DNA of 64,000 nt from Euclidia mi (GCA_944739405.2 OX123186.2:36193551-36257550), one strand, 5' to 3'. Numbered from the stretch's first letter, positions 46,416 through 59,416 are shown. Notes: a model not told the origin generated them from the sequence alone. Numbers and translations are program-made.

Positions 46416-46472
<57 letters not shown>
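46416..46472. repeat. (AT)n microsatellite, expanded in unit 2
   Basis: About 57 bases of alternating A/T between atcattatatacgt and gtatatcataaacg. Unit 1 has only tcattataatttcataaacg here, so the run grew after the copies separated. Confidence 0.95.
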
Positions 46473-46478
<6 letters not shown>

Positions 46479-48290
46479 CATAAACGTTACAAATAACAGT
46501 CAGTAGGCAGGCAATAAACAATGGATAAGGCGTTGAATCAATATTTCACAGACATCTCTTTCTGCCAACCGACAATCTTCCAGAATTACACCATTACGGT
46601 AGCAAGAGAAAAGGATTTGTGGAAACCGCTGAAACATTATTTATTCCCCGGATATTAGCAGTCACTCGTTCCGTGATTTACATAAACTGAATGTTATTGT
46701 TGCTATGAAAACTCGCCTTGTTTTTGTTTGAAGGAAATAGTTACGATTTGTGGCGGCTGCGATTAATTTTCTGGAGCGCAACATTCCGTGTATATATTTG
46801 TACGAAGATTTATCTTAAAATGTATTTTAATAACGGTATAAGAAGAGTTATTTTGAGCATTTTGTATGATAAGTAAGTAATGCCTATGAAATAAGTCTAC
46901 AGAGATTTATTGTGTAATATATTGACGCTTGTTTTAAGCCTGCAGAGTGTAGTTTCGTAATATTTGCAAAACTATCTTAGCCTGTCCTGTTATTCACAGA
47001 GAGAAGTAAGATAGTTTATTTTACAGATCACACAATTAAAGACGTGATGTGTTTGAAAACAACGAATTCACATACTAAAATTCGTTTACTACTACACTAC
47101 TACTAAACTAGATACTCTGGACGTACCCCTTGACTACACACACCAGGTCCCCTTGCGGGTTGCCACGTAAGCAAACATACAGAATATTTGTTCAAATTCA
47201 TATTTCGCCGCAGAAGCCGACATTTCCCAGTTCTCAACATCAGTCACCCGTCACAAAGAGTCCCCTACGTAAACCCTGTGTAAAGTTGGGCTACCACCGA
47301 CGACCGGAGTAAGAAATTAACGAGGAATGAGCAAAGCCAGACGAATTTGGGCAACTGATGGATTACTTTGGGTTTTCGATTATACCCGAGTAAACATTTT
47401 AGGATATTGAAATTCATTTACTATATACCACCTTAGGATTGCGTTGCGACGTGTATTTTAACTTTAACCCTCATTGCAAAAGGTATCATATGTTTATGGT
47501 TTTGTCGTCTGTTCTGGTTACCTCATTTAGAATACCTGTATGTTTTAATTCATAATAGCGTTCTTGTTTTTTGTCCTGGTTTTATTTTTCGGAAGCAACG
47601 TTGTTTGGCTTATAAATCTTTATGAATAAGGCAAGTTTCGTTGACTGCTAAGCTTAGCACAGGAGGACCTTAATATACAGTAACGACTTCTTGTGGTGGA
47701 ACATAAGATATTATTATAACGCAAAATGTGCTCTTAAATAAAAAGGAGATATATACAGCAGTGAGATAAATTATATGTAAGAGGAATAATGAACGAATGA
47801 GGTATCACGTATCTATTTCGGCCGTCAGAGTTCGACTGTGCAGTTTGCTTACTATGCCTTACAGGTTTGAACTCCATGTGTCTCCATTCGCATCCTCTCC
47901 AATGGTATGCTATTGGAGTGGTCTTTATCCAGCAGTAGACTGAAAGAGGCTGATAATAATGATAAACACTACTATTCTACTTACTCGCTACACAGGATTC
48001 ATACCTAGTTCTGGAGGTGTCTTTAACAGAAGAAAAATATGTGATTTGTCATTGTTACTGCCAATGCACCGTATGGTATGTTATTATTCCCACAATTCAA
48101 AATGGAAGCCCCACAGATTGTTGTTCCAAAAATAGATATCGTTGGTAAGGAAGAAATCTTAAGTAATAAAAAACGTGATACAGCTACATACACGGTAACA
48201 CAATCTTAAGTGATTGCAATCCCAAAAAAAATATACGCAAACAGTAAGTAACTTTTCTAAAAGTATATTAATCTGTACATAACGTATACT

Positions 48291-48530
48291 ATAATATATC
48301 AGTTGCTATAAAAGCTACCGTCTAGAATTGGATGAGTATTAAAACGGGATATTTCGCGTTGACAATCCCCAGAGAGCCATCACCGCTGACGGGAAAAACG
48401 AAGTCCATTTTCACTTGATATTTCTTTACATAAGTCAAAGAGCAGCTATAACTTATAATGTACGAATTGTTTTCTTTATACGCAAGAAAGGTTGAATAGT
48501 AAAAGCTTTTTAATATGTGTCTAATATAAG
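48291..48530. other. unit-2 segment missing from unit 1
   Basis: About 240 bases between gtatactataat and gtagctagtccattag are absent from unit 1 (near 21390). No inverted repeats, tail or target duplication is obvious, so this may be a deletion in unit 1. Content not recognised. Confidence 0.5.
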
Positions 48531-48654
48531 TAGCTAGTCCATTAGGGAGAAAGTTGAAGTTAGGTAACAGTTACTCAACATTTATTTTTTGTGAATAATA
48601 TAATATGTACTGTGTGTTTTAGCAATAACTAATGCTTACTATTATTTGCTTTAG

Positions 48655-49031
48655 CTCATCCTCCTGGCGTTATCACAGTTTCAACCTGGAGTCCGCTTAC
48701 TAGTCTAACCGGATTTGGCTAAATATTAGCTTTTCCACGGAGCGACTGCCTGTCTGACCTCCGCAACCCGAAGGGATAGCGATATTCCATGGTTTAGACT
48801 AGTGTCAGTTTATTTGGAGGTACTGACGCCCTATAACGACTGTCAAAGATCTTCATGACAGCTTGGACCGACGCGGCGACGGCTTAACGTGTTTTCCGAG
48901 GGACGGGACATGCGATAATTGACAATTCAATACGCACATAACTTCGAAAAGTCAGTGGTGCGCGCCGTGGATTCGAACCCGAAACCCTCTGCATGGTAGT
49001 CTGTTAATATCTCCACTAGGCTATCGCTGCC
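48655..49031 (-). mobile_element. family-2 SINE, 13-bp target duplication, unit 2 only
   Basis: Flanked by ttatttgctttag (48642-48654) and ttatttgccttag (49032-49044), one mismatch. Unit 1 has the empty site at about 21512 (ctattatttgcctcac). On the minus strand: head ggcagcgatagcctagtgga, B-box gggttcgaatcc, body with ggtcagacaggcagtcgctc, tail ccaggaggatgagct. Sister of 37143-37515. Confidence 0.92.
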
Positions 49032-50295
49032 TTATTTGCCTTAGTTATAAAACATGAATTGTCTTTGCTTGCAAGGCAGTCAAGCAGCAATTAATGGGGC
49101 CGGCGACTGCATTGGACTACGTTGAAAAGTTTAGAGGTGACATTTGCAGCCCTTATGCATAGGGTTCAAGGGAGAATATCACCGTATTGCTCACTATATT
49201 ATTTTCACGATAACCATGTTCACATTTCGATATTTTGAGCCACCATGTTGGCAAACCAGCCACTGTGTTGGCGAGCAGTTAAGCTTCTTGCAATGAATAC
49301 ACACGTGGTACAATACACTTTTTTGTTTAAATTAAAGTTATTTAATACATCATAATAAATAAGGTATCTGGTTTATAAATCTATATATTATATTTCTTTT
49401 TTCAGTACCTATTCGACTTTCTACACTGCTTCCAATGCACCTACCACCTTTATTTCTGCACAACCTAAAGGTCGACTGTTAGAGAATGCCTAATGGCATT
49501 AAGTCCACCCATGTACACTTTAGTGCATAAAGATTAAATAAATAATATCACTTCTCAACCCACCGCGACCACGGCCACGATAAGGCGGTCAAAACGTTGG
49601 AGCAAAAACAGGGTATTTATGCCTAAAATTAGCCAGTTAACGTAATAAAATAAAATTGTAAGTGGTAATTTTAATAAAAATTTAATTCTCGTGACGTGAT
49701 CATTAAAAAAGACATCTTGTTTAATTTACTCGGTTTACAGATCCCTTCGAAGGACGTTTTACATGATATTCAGTTGTAATAGTTTTCCTTCCCTTCCCTT
49801 TCAGTGTGGTTTCGTTTACAATCGCACAAAACACTCGGACCAAAACAACGAAGCGCATCATATTACTTGGAGTGTTTTCAACGGAGAATCAGTATCGAAC
49901 AGCTTTAATATCCTGAACTACGTAACATCTGTTTGCGTAACTTATAAGCTTTTGTTTTGCTCCTGTTTTCAGTTCAAACATTCTACTGCTTTCTTGGTCA
50001 AGATATATATTCTTTGGAGCGTAATTAAAATAGAGATTGTATTAGATGGCGCAGGTGTTTTGCCGTTATAACGTACAATTATGAGTTCTTATTAATGTAA
50101 TTTGTTATCCAAAGTGGCCGAAGTTATTACCTTCCTTTGCTTTTAAAAATATCTTTAAAATATCAATAACAAAAATTTTATAATATTGAATATACCGGTG
50201 ACAACCAGTATTAATATAAAAATGTGTCTTTATTTTAGATTTATGTTTTGTGCCCTCTTTTTAAGGCTATACTTCTATAGGATATCAAATTGAAT

Positions 50296-50522
50296 GCCTC
50301 CGTGGCCCAGTGGATAGCGTATGCGTCTGATAATGAGGAGGTCCCGTGTACGATTCCCGGTTCGGGCAAAAGTGTTGCTGAGTTTTCCAAATTCTCAGTA
50401 GCAGCTCGAAGTCTGGCAAAGTGCCCGGTAACGGCAATAAGCTGGCCCTCTGTAACGTGGTACCTAAAATTCGTAGCATGGCGAAATTTGGGTGTATTAT
50501 TACATCTCTGCCTACCCCTTCA
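50296..50522 (+). mobile_element. family-1-type SINE, shared with unit 1
   Basis: gcctccgtggcccagtggat, cccgtgtacgattcccggtt, cagtagcagctcgaagtctg, gtgcccggtaacggcaataa, then ctctgcctaccccttcagg. The counterpart is 22424 in unit 1. The tail is cut by the MITE beginning at 50527. Confidence 0.82.
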
Positions 50523-50526
50523 GGAA

Positions 50527-50912
50527 GCTGATTTTCCACCAGAGTGGCGAGACGAGGCGAGGCGAGGAGAGAATTGAAATTTGTATGGCAAATTTTCAAT
50601 TTTCTCCCAGCGCATCTTTGGTGGAAACAGTATGGATTGACGAGAATATGCGAGGCGTGAATTGAAATATTTGTTTGTGTAAAAATGAACCGTATTGCTT
50701 CCAACATAGAGTATAAATTAACCAGTACCAGTATATCTTTATCTAATGAAGCCTACGGGCGGCGCGGCGGTCACGCGCGTGCTCCCACGAGCTCGCACGA
50801 GCTTGCGCGAGCTCGCGCGAGCTCGCGATGGCTATTTTTAGTGGAAAAGGGTCAGTGCGATTTCAATTCTCTTCTCGCCTAGTCTCGTCTCGCCACTCGG
50901 TGGAAAATCACC
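50527..50912. mobile_element. TIR element 1 of an abutting MITE pair
   Basis: Left end gctgattttccaccagagtg, gcgagacgaggc; the right end reverse-complemented reads ggtgattttccaccgagtgg, cgagacgagactagg. Inside is a GC-rich array of the palindromic decamer gcgagctcgc (50790-50828) followed by gatggctatttttagtg and gggtcagtgcgatttcaatt. No coding capacity; frames on both strands here are artefacts of GC-richness. Confidence 0.78.
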
Positions 50913-50917
50913 TTAAA

Positions 50918-51156
50918 GGTGATATTCCACCAGAGTGGTGGAAACGACACTCAAACATCACTGTACCTATGACGAACTCAAACATCACTGTACCTATATC
51001 TTTATCTAATGAAGCCTATGGGTGGCGCGGCGGCCACGCGCGAGCTCGTACGAGCTCGCGCGAGCTCGCGATGGCTATTTTTAGTGAAAAAGGGTCAGTG
51101 CGATTTCAATTCTCTCCTCGCCAAGCCTCGTCTCGCCCCTCTGGTGGAAAATCACC
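50918..51156. mobile_element. TIR element 2 of an abutting MITE pair
   Basis: Left ggtgatattccaccagagtg and right, reverse-complemented, ggtgattttccaccagaggg, same family as element 1. It shares gatggctatttttagtg and gggtcagtgcgatttcaatt with it and has a shorter gcgagctcgc array. Only five bases (ttaaa, 50913-50917) separate the two elements, and a TTAA at 50913-50916 sits exactly between them. Confidence 0.8.
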
Positions 51157-54100
51157 AGACTGTTATCAAAAAACCCAAATAATTTAGTATTCAGGTCTAG
51201 CGTAATTATATGTCGCGGTTTGCTTGAAAATCTCCATTATAATATAAAACATATTTATTTCAAACAAAATCAATAAAATAAAAACAAAACTTCCTGGACT
51301 TATTTCTATTACTTTGTTTCAAGCACTTTTGAGGTTTTGTATATACTGTTAGGTGATTCAAAATATATTTTAAAATTATACAACTGTCTCAATTTATCAA
51401 TTAATATTTTTCTTATTATTAATAATTACAGTCAGTGTTGCTGTCGAAAGATCTTCGTAAAAACCTAAAATTTGGCACAACTGATTTTGGTTTCTTTTGT
51501 TCTATCCACTTTGAGTAATAACTTTATTTTTTGAGAAGATAGATAGGTTTTAAGGAACAACTTTTTACGTAGGTAGTTATAATGGAGGGGCGTACGAAAG
51601 CTTGTCAAACCTATATCACGGTCTTATCGTGGTGAAGATACTATCCTTGGTCATTGAACCGAAATAGAGTAATAGTATACACTCAACTTTCACTTTCACT
51701 TTTCACACAGTTTTTTTCAGTATATAGATTTGTAAAGCAAATTTAAAAAATCCGATATCCATTTATCCATTTCTAGAATTATGATTTCGTGATAGGGAAC
51801 TAACAGATACGAAACAACAAATGATTTACTTGTTCAGAAACTCAATTTTGCAAATCGATCGATTCTACAAAACAAGAAAACAACTTTGTTCTCTGCACTA
51901 GGCAAAGGGACACTTCTATACTGGCCCAATCGCATAAATCTAATCATAAAAACCATTTCAAGCACCTAACTTGCGAAAATGTGTTATTAACAAATAATAA
52001 AATACTAATAGAAACCTAAGATTAAACGTTTTTCTTGAACGAAAATCATAAGTAACAGCAATTTTTTAGTATACTAGTAATACTAGTGTATCAACAAAAC
52101 GAAAGCAATTACCAACAGACGTTCAGGCGTTAATCGAACACGCAGACGTGACTAATCCAGGTATTACAATGCAGTAGAAAAACTATTACTAATCATTTAT
52201 CCCCGCCAACAACACTGTGGAAATATTTTTATCTCTGTCATTAGTTTTGATTAACGAGGTCTGATGAGGGAGACACAGCATCGTCATGATATTAATGGTG
52301 CCTCTATTGTCGTCTTATGTGAGAAATCTGTTAGTCACCCATATTGACTGTAAACTTGAACTATAGGGAAGCGCACTCAGTGCTACCGTTTCCTATATTC
52401 ATTGCGATAAATAGAAAATGTGATTTCATTTTAACTAGATAATCCAGATATTTCTCCATGTTGCCATATTTTTTGTTTTGCGCTCATTTTTGTTGTGCTC
52501 CGCTCCTAAGGCAAGGAGAGAAATGTTACATAGTTTAAAACCTTTCTGAATAAATAGACTGTCAAAATGCTAAGGGGATTCTTGAACCCAATCGGTGGAT
52601 GGTGAAAAGGCACGTTGAAGAAAACGCGTTTATTTTACTACTAGGTATATATACAATACTGGCGCTAATTGATTCTGTAGTTATATTATAAAAAGACGCA
52701 ATGCAAGCAGGATATAATGTCACTGCGAGCATTTCATTTAATTTTCATTAAAGGGTTTATCCAAATATGCCTCACGACTTTTATGATAATATTATGTACA
52801 GTTGTAGCTATAAAGAAAACAATATATCGAGAGATAAGAATTAAAAAAAAAAAAAATTATAAAAGCAACTTGTGTAACGTAATTTTTCCCTTACATTACC
52901 TTCGACCATTCGTTTTATACATTACACCGTTTTGTTAAACTCATTTAGGACCACGGGTCGTTTATTTAGTAAAAGATAAAAAGTGCACGAGAGAGGTTGA
53001 TGTGATCCCGTTGAAGTACCGATCTATGGTCAAGTAAAATATTTCATTCCTTCACATAGTTTTATTCCTCTTTCTTACGTAAATCGAGAGAGAGTTTCAG
53101 TTTTCTTCTGTCGAGATCAAAGAAACCTCAACTTTATTAACAAAGAAAACATAACTGCTATCTTTATACATATTAGATTTATTTTGAAGTTAAAATTAAT
53201 GTTTGTTTATAACTTTAAATGATGTAAAAAGAACTCCAAAAATAAATCTGAAATCCCTTTCAAAGCCTTTATATACTAAGTGTAAGAGCGGATTCTAACA
53301 TGAATACGAAGAGCTAAGCTAGCTATAAAAAAGCTTTCATCATAAGCCCGGTTGAGAATCAAACGCGAAGCATCATAAAGTTTTAGGTTCAGGAAGAAAG
53401 GCACATATTAAAACTAAATAAGCGCCCTGCCAAAGAAAAATGGCGGCAGCGAGGAGATTTTTTTATATTATTTCTGCAACGTCACGATAGACCATGGAGC
53501 GCCGAGAATGCATATTTCAGCCGTAACACTAAATTTTACCGGAAAGAATTTAATGATCAAAGTAACTAATTAAACTGGTAGGTTTTACGTGTACTCAAGT
53601 CGAACAGAATTATGTGTCGTTGTAGTAGATAAAACGAATGAACTGTGAATAAAGAGAGTACAGACAAACATTAAATTCGTGTATGGGGATTACTAAACTC
53701 AAGTAATCGTAGTCTCTTGTCGTCGGGAGAGAAAAACTGCGCCCATGAGGCTTACGCGGACAGTTCTACATTAAAAACCTTTTGTTTGTTGTTAGCTGTG
53801 CAGCTGAATAGGACTTTGAAATTATGGCTGAGGGCGTTACATATAGATAATCGTAATTTTCATTTAAGAGGTTTGTCGTCGTAAACACTTTTTATTTTTT
53901 AATATTACAATATGAATGTTAATATTCGTTGTTTTGATATTTTGATATGTTTTGATATTTTTAAATAAATAAACCAACAGTCGCCATGACATGATGTCAT
54001 ACGCTCTTGTGAACAAAGAATTGTCAACTGATCAACACAACATGTCTGTTTACAAGACCAATTGGCGATAACTGCAGAGCAACATGTCATCCAGCGTTTC

Positions 54101-57100
54101 TGTCAAAAGAGCGCAAAATTTGAATAGGTATGTAAAATTTAAATGCATTTTATTTGCACCTATCGATTTAATAAATATTCTTATAGTGGTTTGTTCGGAC
54201 TTTAGGGTGGAACTGAGACACTATTCAGACGTGGTTGTTATTCTCCATTGTGTTGCGAAACACAACAGGTTTTTATATTGTACCTTATGTATAAATATAT
54301 AAGGTGCAAACGAAATACTTGACGTTACTGTTGGAAAATGAAATCATAAGTAGTTATCCTCTTCTTGCACGATTGTGCACATCAAACATATATACTACAA
54401 CTGTCAAATTAAAAAAAAAATTGAGCAATAACTTCTTTGTTTAGTTCTCTGAATCTTAAATAATGCTGTCTGCCCTGTTAAATTCTCTTTGTTTAAATTG
54501 TTATTTATATTCGTAAAAACTCGTAATTGGCCATATTTTTGCTAATGTTTGTTCTACTATTGTGTTGTAGCTGTAAGTTTTCCGAAAATTTATAAAATAA
54601 AATAAAATCACTATCACATATCTAAAGAGAACTTCCCATAATGAATACTCTAGATTGTCTTAAATTCATTAAGCAATCGAATTATTACATACTTTTTTAC
54701 ATTTGCTTACAAAATAAAACTGGACTCGGTAAGACCACGACTAGATTTCCGTTTTATTATATTAAATTTGGAGCTTGCGTCGTCTAATAATTTACACCGG
54801 GTGGAAAAGCACAGGTAAGCTTTATGCAGCCTGCTGTGGCACATAGCTGTGTGCGCGTTTATATAGGACACACGAGGGAACGTTAGCGTTAAATGCCGTG
54901 ATATATCTCCTGGAACTGCAGGAGATAGGGCAAACGAAATACCAGAGAGGAAGTCTTTTGTCGATTTAAAAAAATATACCCAGATCGAACAATAAACGAA
55001 ACCGTGCTCGAGTAAAAAACATAAAATATATTACCAAGCTACGACACGGTTGCTTACAATAACAACTTTCTGAATGCTTCATATGAAATCTGAAAGCTTC
55101 TACAAAGTAAATCAATAACAAAGGAAAAATTAAATGTATCTTCTCCGCAGTGAAATATAATAACCTTGTCAAATGTGAAGTGCTTAAAAAACGTTAGATG
55201 GGTTGCTGTATTCCGGTCATACGAAAATATAAAATACAACTACTTATTCAAGATCACGGAGATCTCGGGATAGCGTCATTTGAACGAAATACCTTTTGCT
55301 TAATTGGAAGAATATAATACATCTCATCTGTCAATACGTATAAGCCTTCGGATATTACACGAGTAATAAATAAAACATTGATTTTCATACGGATGAGAAT
55401 TTGTCTTCCAAATAGCATTCACGATACCTGATTTCTAATATACAATTTCTGATATGTGCGCTCCAACAATATGAAACGAGGCTAACGAATCTATCCGTAT
55501 AGTTATACCGATTCAAACAAAAAGGCTTCCGCAATTGGCACACACAGGCGACACGCAGAAATCAACGCCAAAAGACGTAATGGCCAGGGAAATACTACGA
55601 TGAAATGTAAATTGGGTATAATCCTTTTGTTAACGATAATGAGCAGGATAACAGTTTCGCTCCAAAACAGAATGCCATTTCACTAGCTTTGGAAGGTCCC
55701 TACACTGCTTTCGTTAAAGCAAGTTAGTTTGGAGAGGAAAATATTTGTACGAATGTTGTGGATCTAACATAAATGGGCAGTAGTTGTAGGCAAAATGGTA
55801 GGCCTCCAAGCGGCTGTTACTACAATTACGGCAAATGACACGGCAGCGACTTTCCGAACACCACGGACGAAAATTGGAAAACACATTTAGTTTGGAGCGA
55901 ACGTGTACTTTAACAAAAGTGTAAGCGACACTAAAGTGCAAATGGAACAATTTCGCCTGTGTCATACATCTCTATAGTTTACGGTGTCTGTTAGTATTTG
56001 TAATTATTGTATTTAACAGCTGGTGACGCTGTTGGAGCTCACAGTGTAATCATACCGCCAATCTACATTGCTCTTTTATTTCGCGCTGTTAACTCTGTTG
56101 CATATTTTCATTCGTAATTTTTAAATGGACTTTTTTGATTTTATTCCACTATGCACTCTGAGATTATGATGACATTTACACGTTTTATTTCTGTTTTCTT
56201 TTAGTAACATAATAAACAACATTGTTTAATTTAAATGCAATGAATGTAAACAATTTAAAAGGGCCTATTAAATTATACCAACATTTATTTTATTCGTCAA
56301 CTTTTAATTACGTCGAAAATTACTTTAAAAGCCAACATCGTTTTGCTCAAACGACGAAATATGTCGCGCAAATTTCAAACACATAATACACCGATGGTAT
56401 CGCTCGCTATCCTAAAAGCAGATTGTGTTTTCATAAAACGTTTTTCACTTATTTACAAAACCGCTTCCTTGCCTTTTACATGAGAGACTGTGTGCCGTCC
56501 TTTTACGAATGTGTTGAATTTTTGATGCAAAATTGTCTGCCCAATAGGGTAAAACGATATACCTCAAACGAACGGATCGAAGTACCGGGCCATCTTTGTA
56601 ACCGATACAACACCTCGACCTTAAGTAAATCGCTAGAATTTGTCATGACGTTAGGACATTGAGTCTTTCATCCTGACCCGGAGGATCAAGGAAGCGAATA
56701 TGTACGAGCTACAATCTCATTCAAGTTTGAAATGGAAGCGTTATAATCCAGTAGTGAGGAACAAACCAGTGACTGGATAAATGAGGACAATGTGAAACAT
56801 TTCACGCGGTATTGTCTTTCATTCATGCGGTTGTCGAACATTGTAATTAAATTACTCGTACGGATTTCATAGTTTATTCGATTCGCAGCTTACATGTAAT
56901 GTGCTTGTACATAAAGTATTGTACACTGAATAATATAATTCATGAATTACCTTGTCGTGGTTAAATAATACATGAATGGATCGATGGTTAAGCACGTTGG
57001 TAACACACGCGTTATATAGGGGGCCTTATTACAAGAAAGACTTAGTCTATAACACTACGTAAAGTCTTAGGCAAAGACCGTTTCAAGATAATTTTATAGA

Positions 57101-57214
57101 GACAGATGCGAAACTAAAATTTACTATGATGTATTACTTTTCACAGATGAAGCTGGAAATAAAATTTAACTTGCTAAAAAAGCTATGGAACTTTATTTTG
57201 AAATTGAATTCAGT
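51157..57214. other. long unique AT-rich stretch, no gene seen
   Basis: Six kilobases without a recognisable transposon, tRNA or coding domain. Open frames at 52717-52938, 54084-54302, 55714-55965 and 56423-56662 were examined and show no family motif. It could be intron or intergenic DNA. Confidence 0.5.
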
Positions 57215-57480
57215 AATTTTTTAGGGTTTCGTAGCCAAAAATGGCAAAAAATGGAACCTTTATAGATTCGCAATGTGTGTCAGTCTGTCTGTCCGTCCGT
57301 ATGTCACAGCCATTTTATTCCGAAACTATTGAGACTACGCATTTGAAAATTATATACATATATTATGTTCACCGCTTCACGATTTAAATATTAAAATAAA
57401 AAAGGAAATTAAAATAAAGGGGGGATCTCCATACATGGAACTGACATGAAATATTCTTTTTTATCGGTTATAAACTTGAT
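57215..57480 (+). mobile_element. start of a 'gggttccg' repeat element
   Basis: ttagggtttcgtagccaaaa, then tggaacctttatagattcgc, a run of gtctgtctgtccgtccgta and gtcacagccattttattccg. It resembles the left part of 9768-10283. The right end with the hairpin is not present; a SINE follows. Confidence 0.72.
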
Positions 57481-57487
57481 GCCTCGG

Positions 57488-57740
57488 GACTGCCTCGTTG
57501 GTCTCGCGGCATAAATGTGCGCGTGGGATCGGGAGGTCCCGGGTTCGATTCCTGGGTCGGGCAAAGTGTTATTGGGTTTTTCCGTTAGGAAATTCTTAGT
57601 AGCAGCACGAAGTCTGGTAATGTGCCCGGTACGGCAATAGGCTCTCCCCGTAGTACGTGGGACCTAAAAATTCCTGGCGAAATGTGGGTGTAATATTACA
57701 CCTCTGCTTACCCCTTCGGGGATACAGGCGTGAGTCTATT
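57488..57740 (+). mobile_element. full-length family-1 SINE
   Basis: Head gactgcctcgttggtctcgc, B-box ggttcgattcc at 57542-57552, body cagtagcagcacgaagtctg, tail gcttaccccttcggggatac, aggcgtgagtctat. A likely target duplication with small indels flanks it: ataaacttgat before and atacttgat after. Closest in this window to 42514-42765. Confidence 0.88.
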
Positions 57741-57828
57741 ATACTTGATAACTCTATGTCTATAGATGAAAACAAATTGAGGTTACTAAAATTTAAGCAA
57801 ATTATCCTCTCATTGGTGTCGAAAAGTC

Positions 57829-57892
57829 AGAAAATCTCTTCTGACTCCACAAACTTATTTCTATAAGTTTGTGGAGTCAGAAGAGATTTTCT
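57829..57892. repeat. perfect 30-bp hairpin with TTCT loop
   Basis: Left arm 57829-57858 begins agaaaatctcttctgactcc; the right arm 57863-57892 is its exact complement; the loop is ttct. Thirty paired bases with no mismatch. Confidence 0.97.
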
Positions 57893-59416
57893 TATAAAAT
57901 ATTCGTTTGGAGAACTGAATCTAGATATAACTCTGATGTGACTTGTATTTTATAGTTTACTAATGTGGTATTGGTATTTCAATATTGAAAGCATTTTTTT
58001 TTCAAGACATACAGTTCTTGGAGTCTTTGACAGTAAATATATGTATTTTTTTAAGCTTTTATTAATAAACTAATACAAATCTAAATGGCTATTCTTACCT
58101 AACTTTCCCTCTTTATAAACTCATATTAACTTGAAGGATAGACAATATAAAGCAGACGCGAGAGAGTGACACTTCATGAAGATCTAATAAGGCCGAACTT
58201 ATAACTATTTAACTTATGCGGCCAGTAGATGGACTTTACCAAACCATATTGTATAAATGGCCAGTTGGATAATTTTCTTGACAAACTCCTGTTTGGAGTT
58301 CCAGTTAGAATAGCCAACATGCGAGTGTTTGGGTCAGATTAGTAACAGTAAGCTAGTCGCGTTTAGTTGACAACTTTGTTACTGTACCAAATACATACAT
58401 GCATTTGGACGTTGCCGCGTTGTTTCTATGAGTTCACCTAGTAGCTCGTATTGTATTATGTAAAGTTAGGTTAGTCCAATAAGTCACTAGAATCAAGTTG
58501 GATATACATTACATGACCCTATTGATTGAAAACTATTGTATAACCTATTTATGAAACCACTGTAATTTGTTGTAATAATAAATTATTGTATTCTTGTTAT
58601 TTAAATTGACAGTTTTCATGTCTCTGATAAGGTTATAAACAAGAGGCATAATTATTGCTTCTTTTGTGGCTTTAAGAATTAAGATTTTGATGAAACTTTC
58701 CAGGAACATAGTTTATAACGTGAGAATGACGTAAATACTACCTTTTGTCGCAATAAGCGACGCATGTGGAGCTGAGGCAGAACACATACATATAAGTATT
58801 AGGTATGTACCCAGGTCAGTATCTACTCGTTAAAAAATCTAAATACCTATATTGTGTTAGAAAAGGATTGGTTCACCTACATTAAATCGGCTGTATGAAA
58901 AGGTAGAAAAAAATTAGCATTCTTTATGCTGGTTGGCTCAAGTGCCTTATATTTGCGCTCAGCCTAAGGCATAGACTTTGTAGAGCGCCCTTTGCTGCCT
59001 TCGAATAGCGACGACAGTACCATTATATGACGACATCTTTGCTCAGTAAAGTTATTTAATACACTTTATCCACTCATAAACACTGAACTTTCATTCGTCG
59101 TGAGAATCTGAAGTTGCATCTTCAGAGGTTCTAGTTCGTAGGAGTAGCTCATAACGACTTGTTCTAGTTTAGACTAATAATAGATTTGCTATAATTGTTT
59201 AACTTTAGTCTTTAGTGACATAGATTATAATTACACATTTATTTGACAAAATATAAAGGGAGAAAAATATACATGATAATGTAAATTTTGTGAGAACCGG
59301 TTTTTTTATAATTTGATTTTGGTGCGCAATGCTTATTACAATGAAGATAATCTTAATGGATGATAAATGATCTTAATATATGATATATATAATAAATGAT
59401 CCACAAATTGAAAATT
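57893..59416. other. no feature seen
   Basis: AT-rich sequence without supported coding, RNA or repeat features. Confidence 0.5.

Larger units (their letters stand above)
27915..50470 (+). repeat. segmental duplication, unit 2
   Basis: Same-orientation counterpart of 8850-22600 (block pairs are listed there). It is longer because of private insertions: a LINE at 28573, a LINE end at 30093, a composite block at 31890-42078, a SINE at 42514, an RTE LINE at 43274, an (AT)n expansion at 46416 and a SINE at 48655. A segment at 28318-28370 and one at 48291-48530 are also present here and not in unit 1. Confidence 0.93.

Noticed and set aside
50285..51187. Frames of 65-140 codons on both strands
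   Set aside because: They cover a SINE and two MITEs with gcgagctcgc arrays and have no protein motif.
57829..57892. miRNA precursor
   Set aside because: The arms pair perfectly for 30 bases with a 4-nt loop; miRNA precursors normally have larger loops and bulges. Kept as a structural finding instead.
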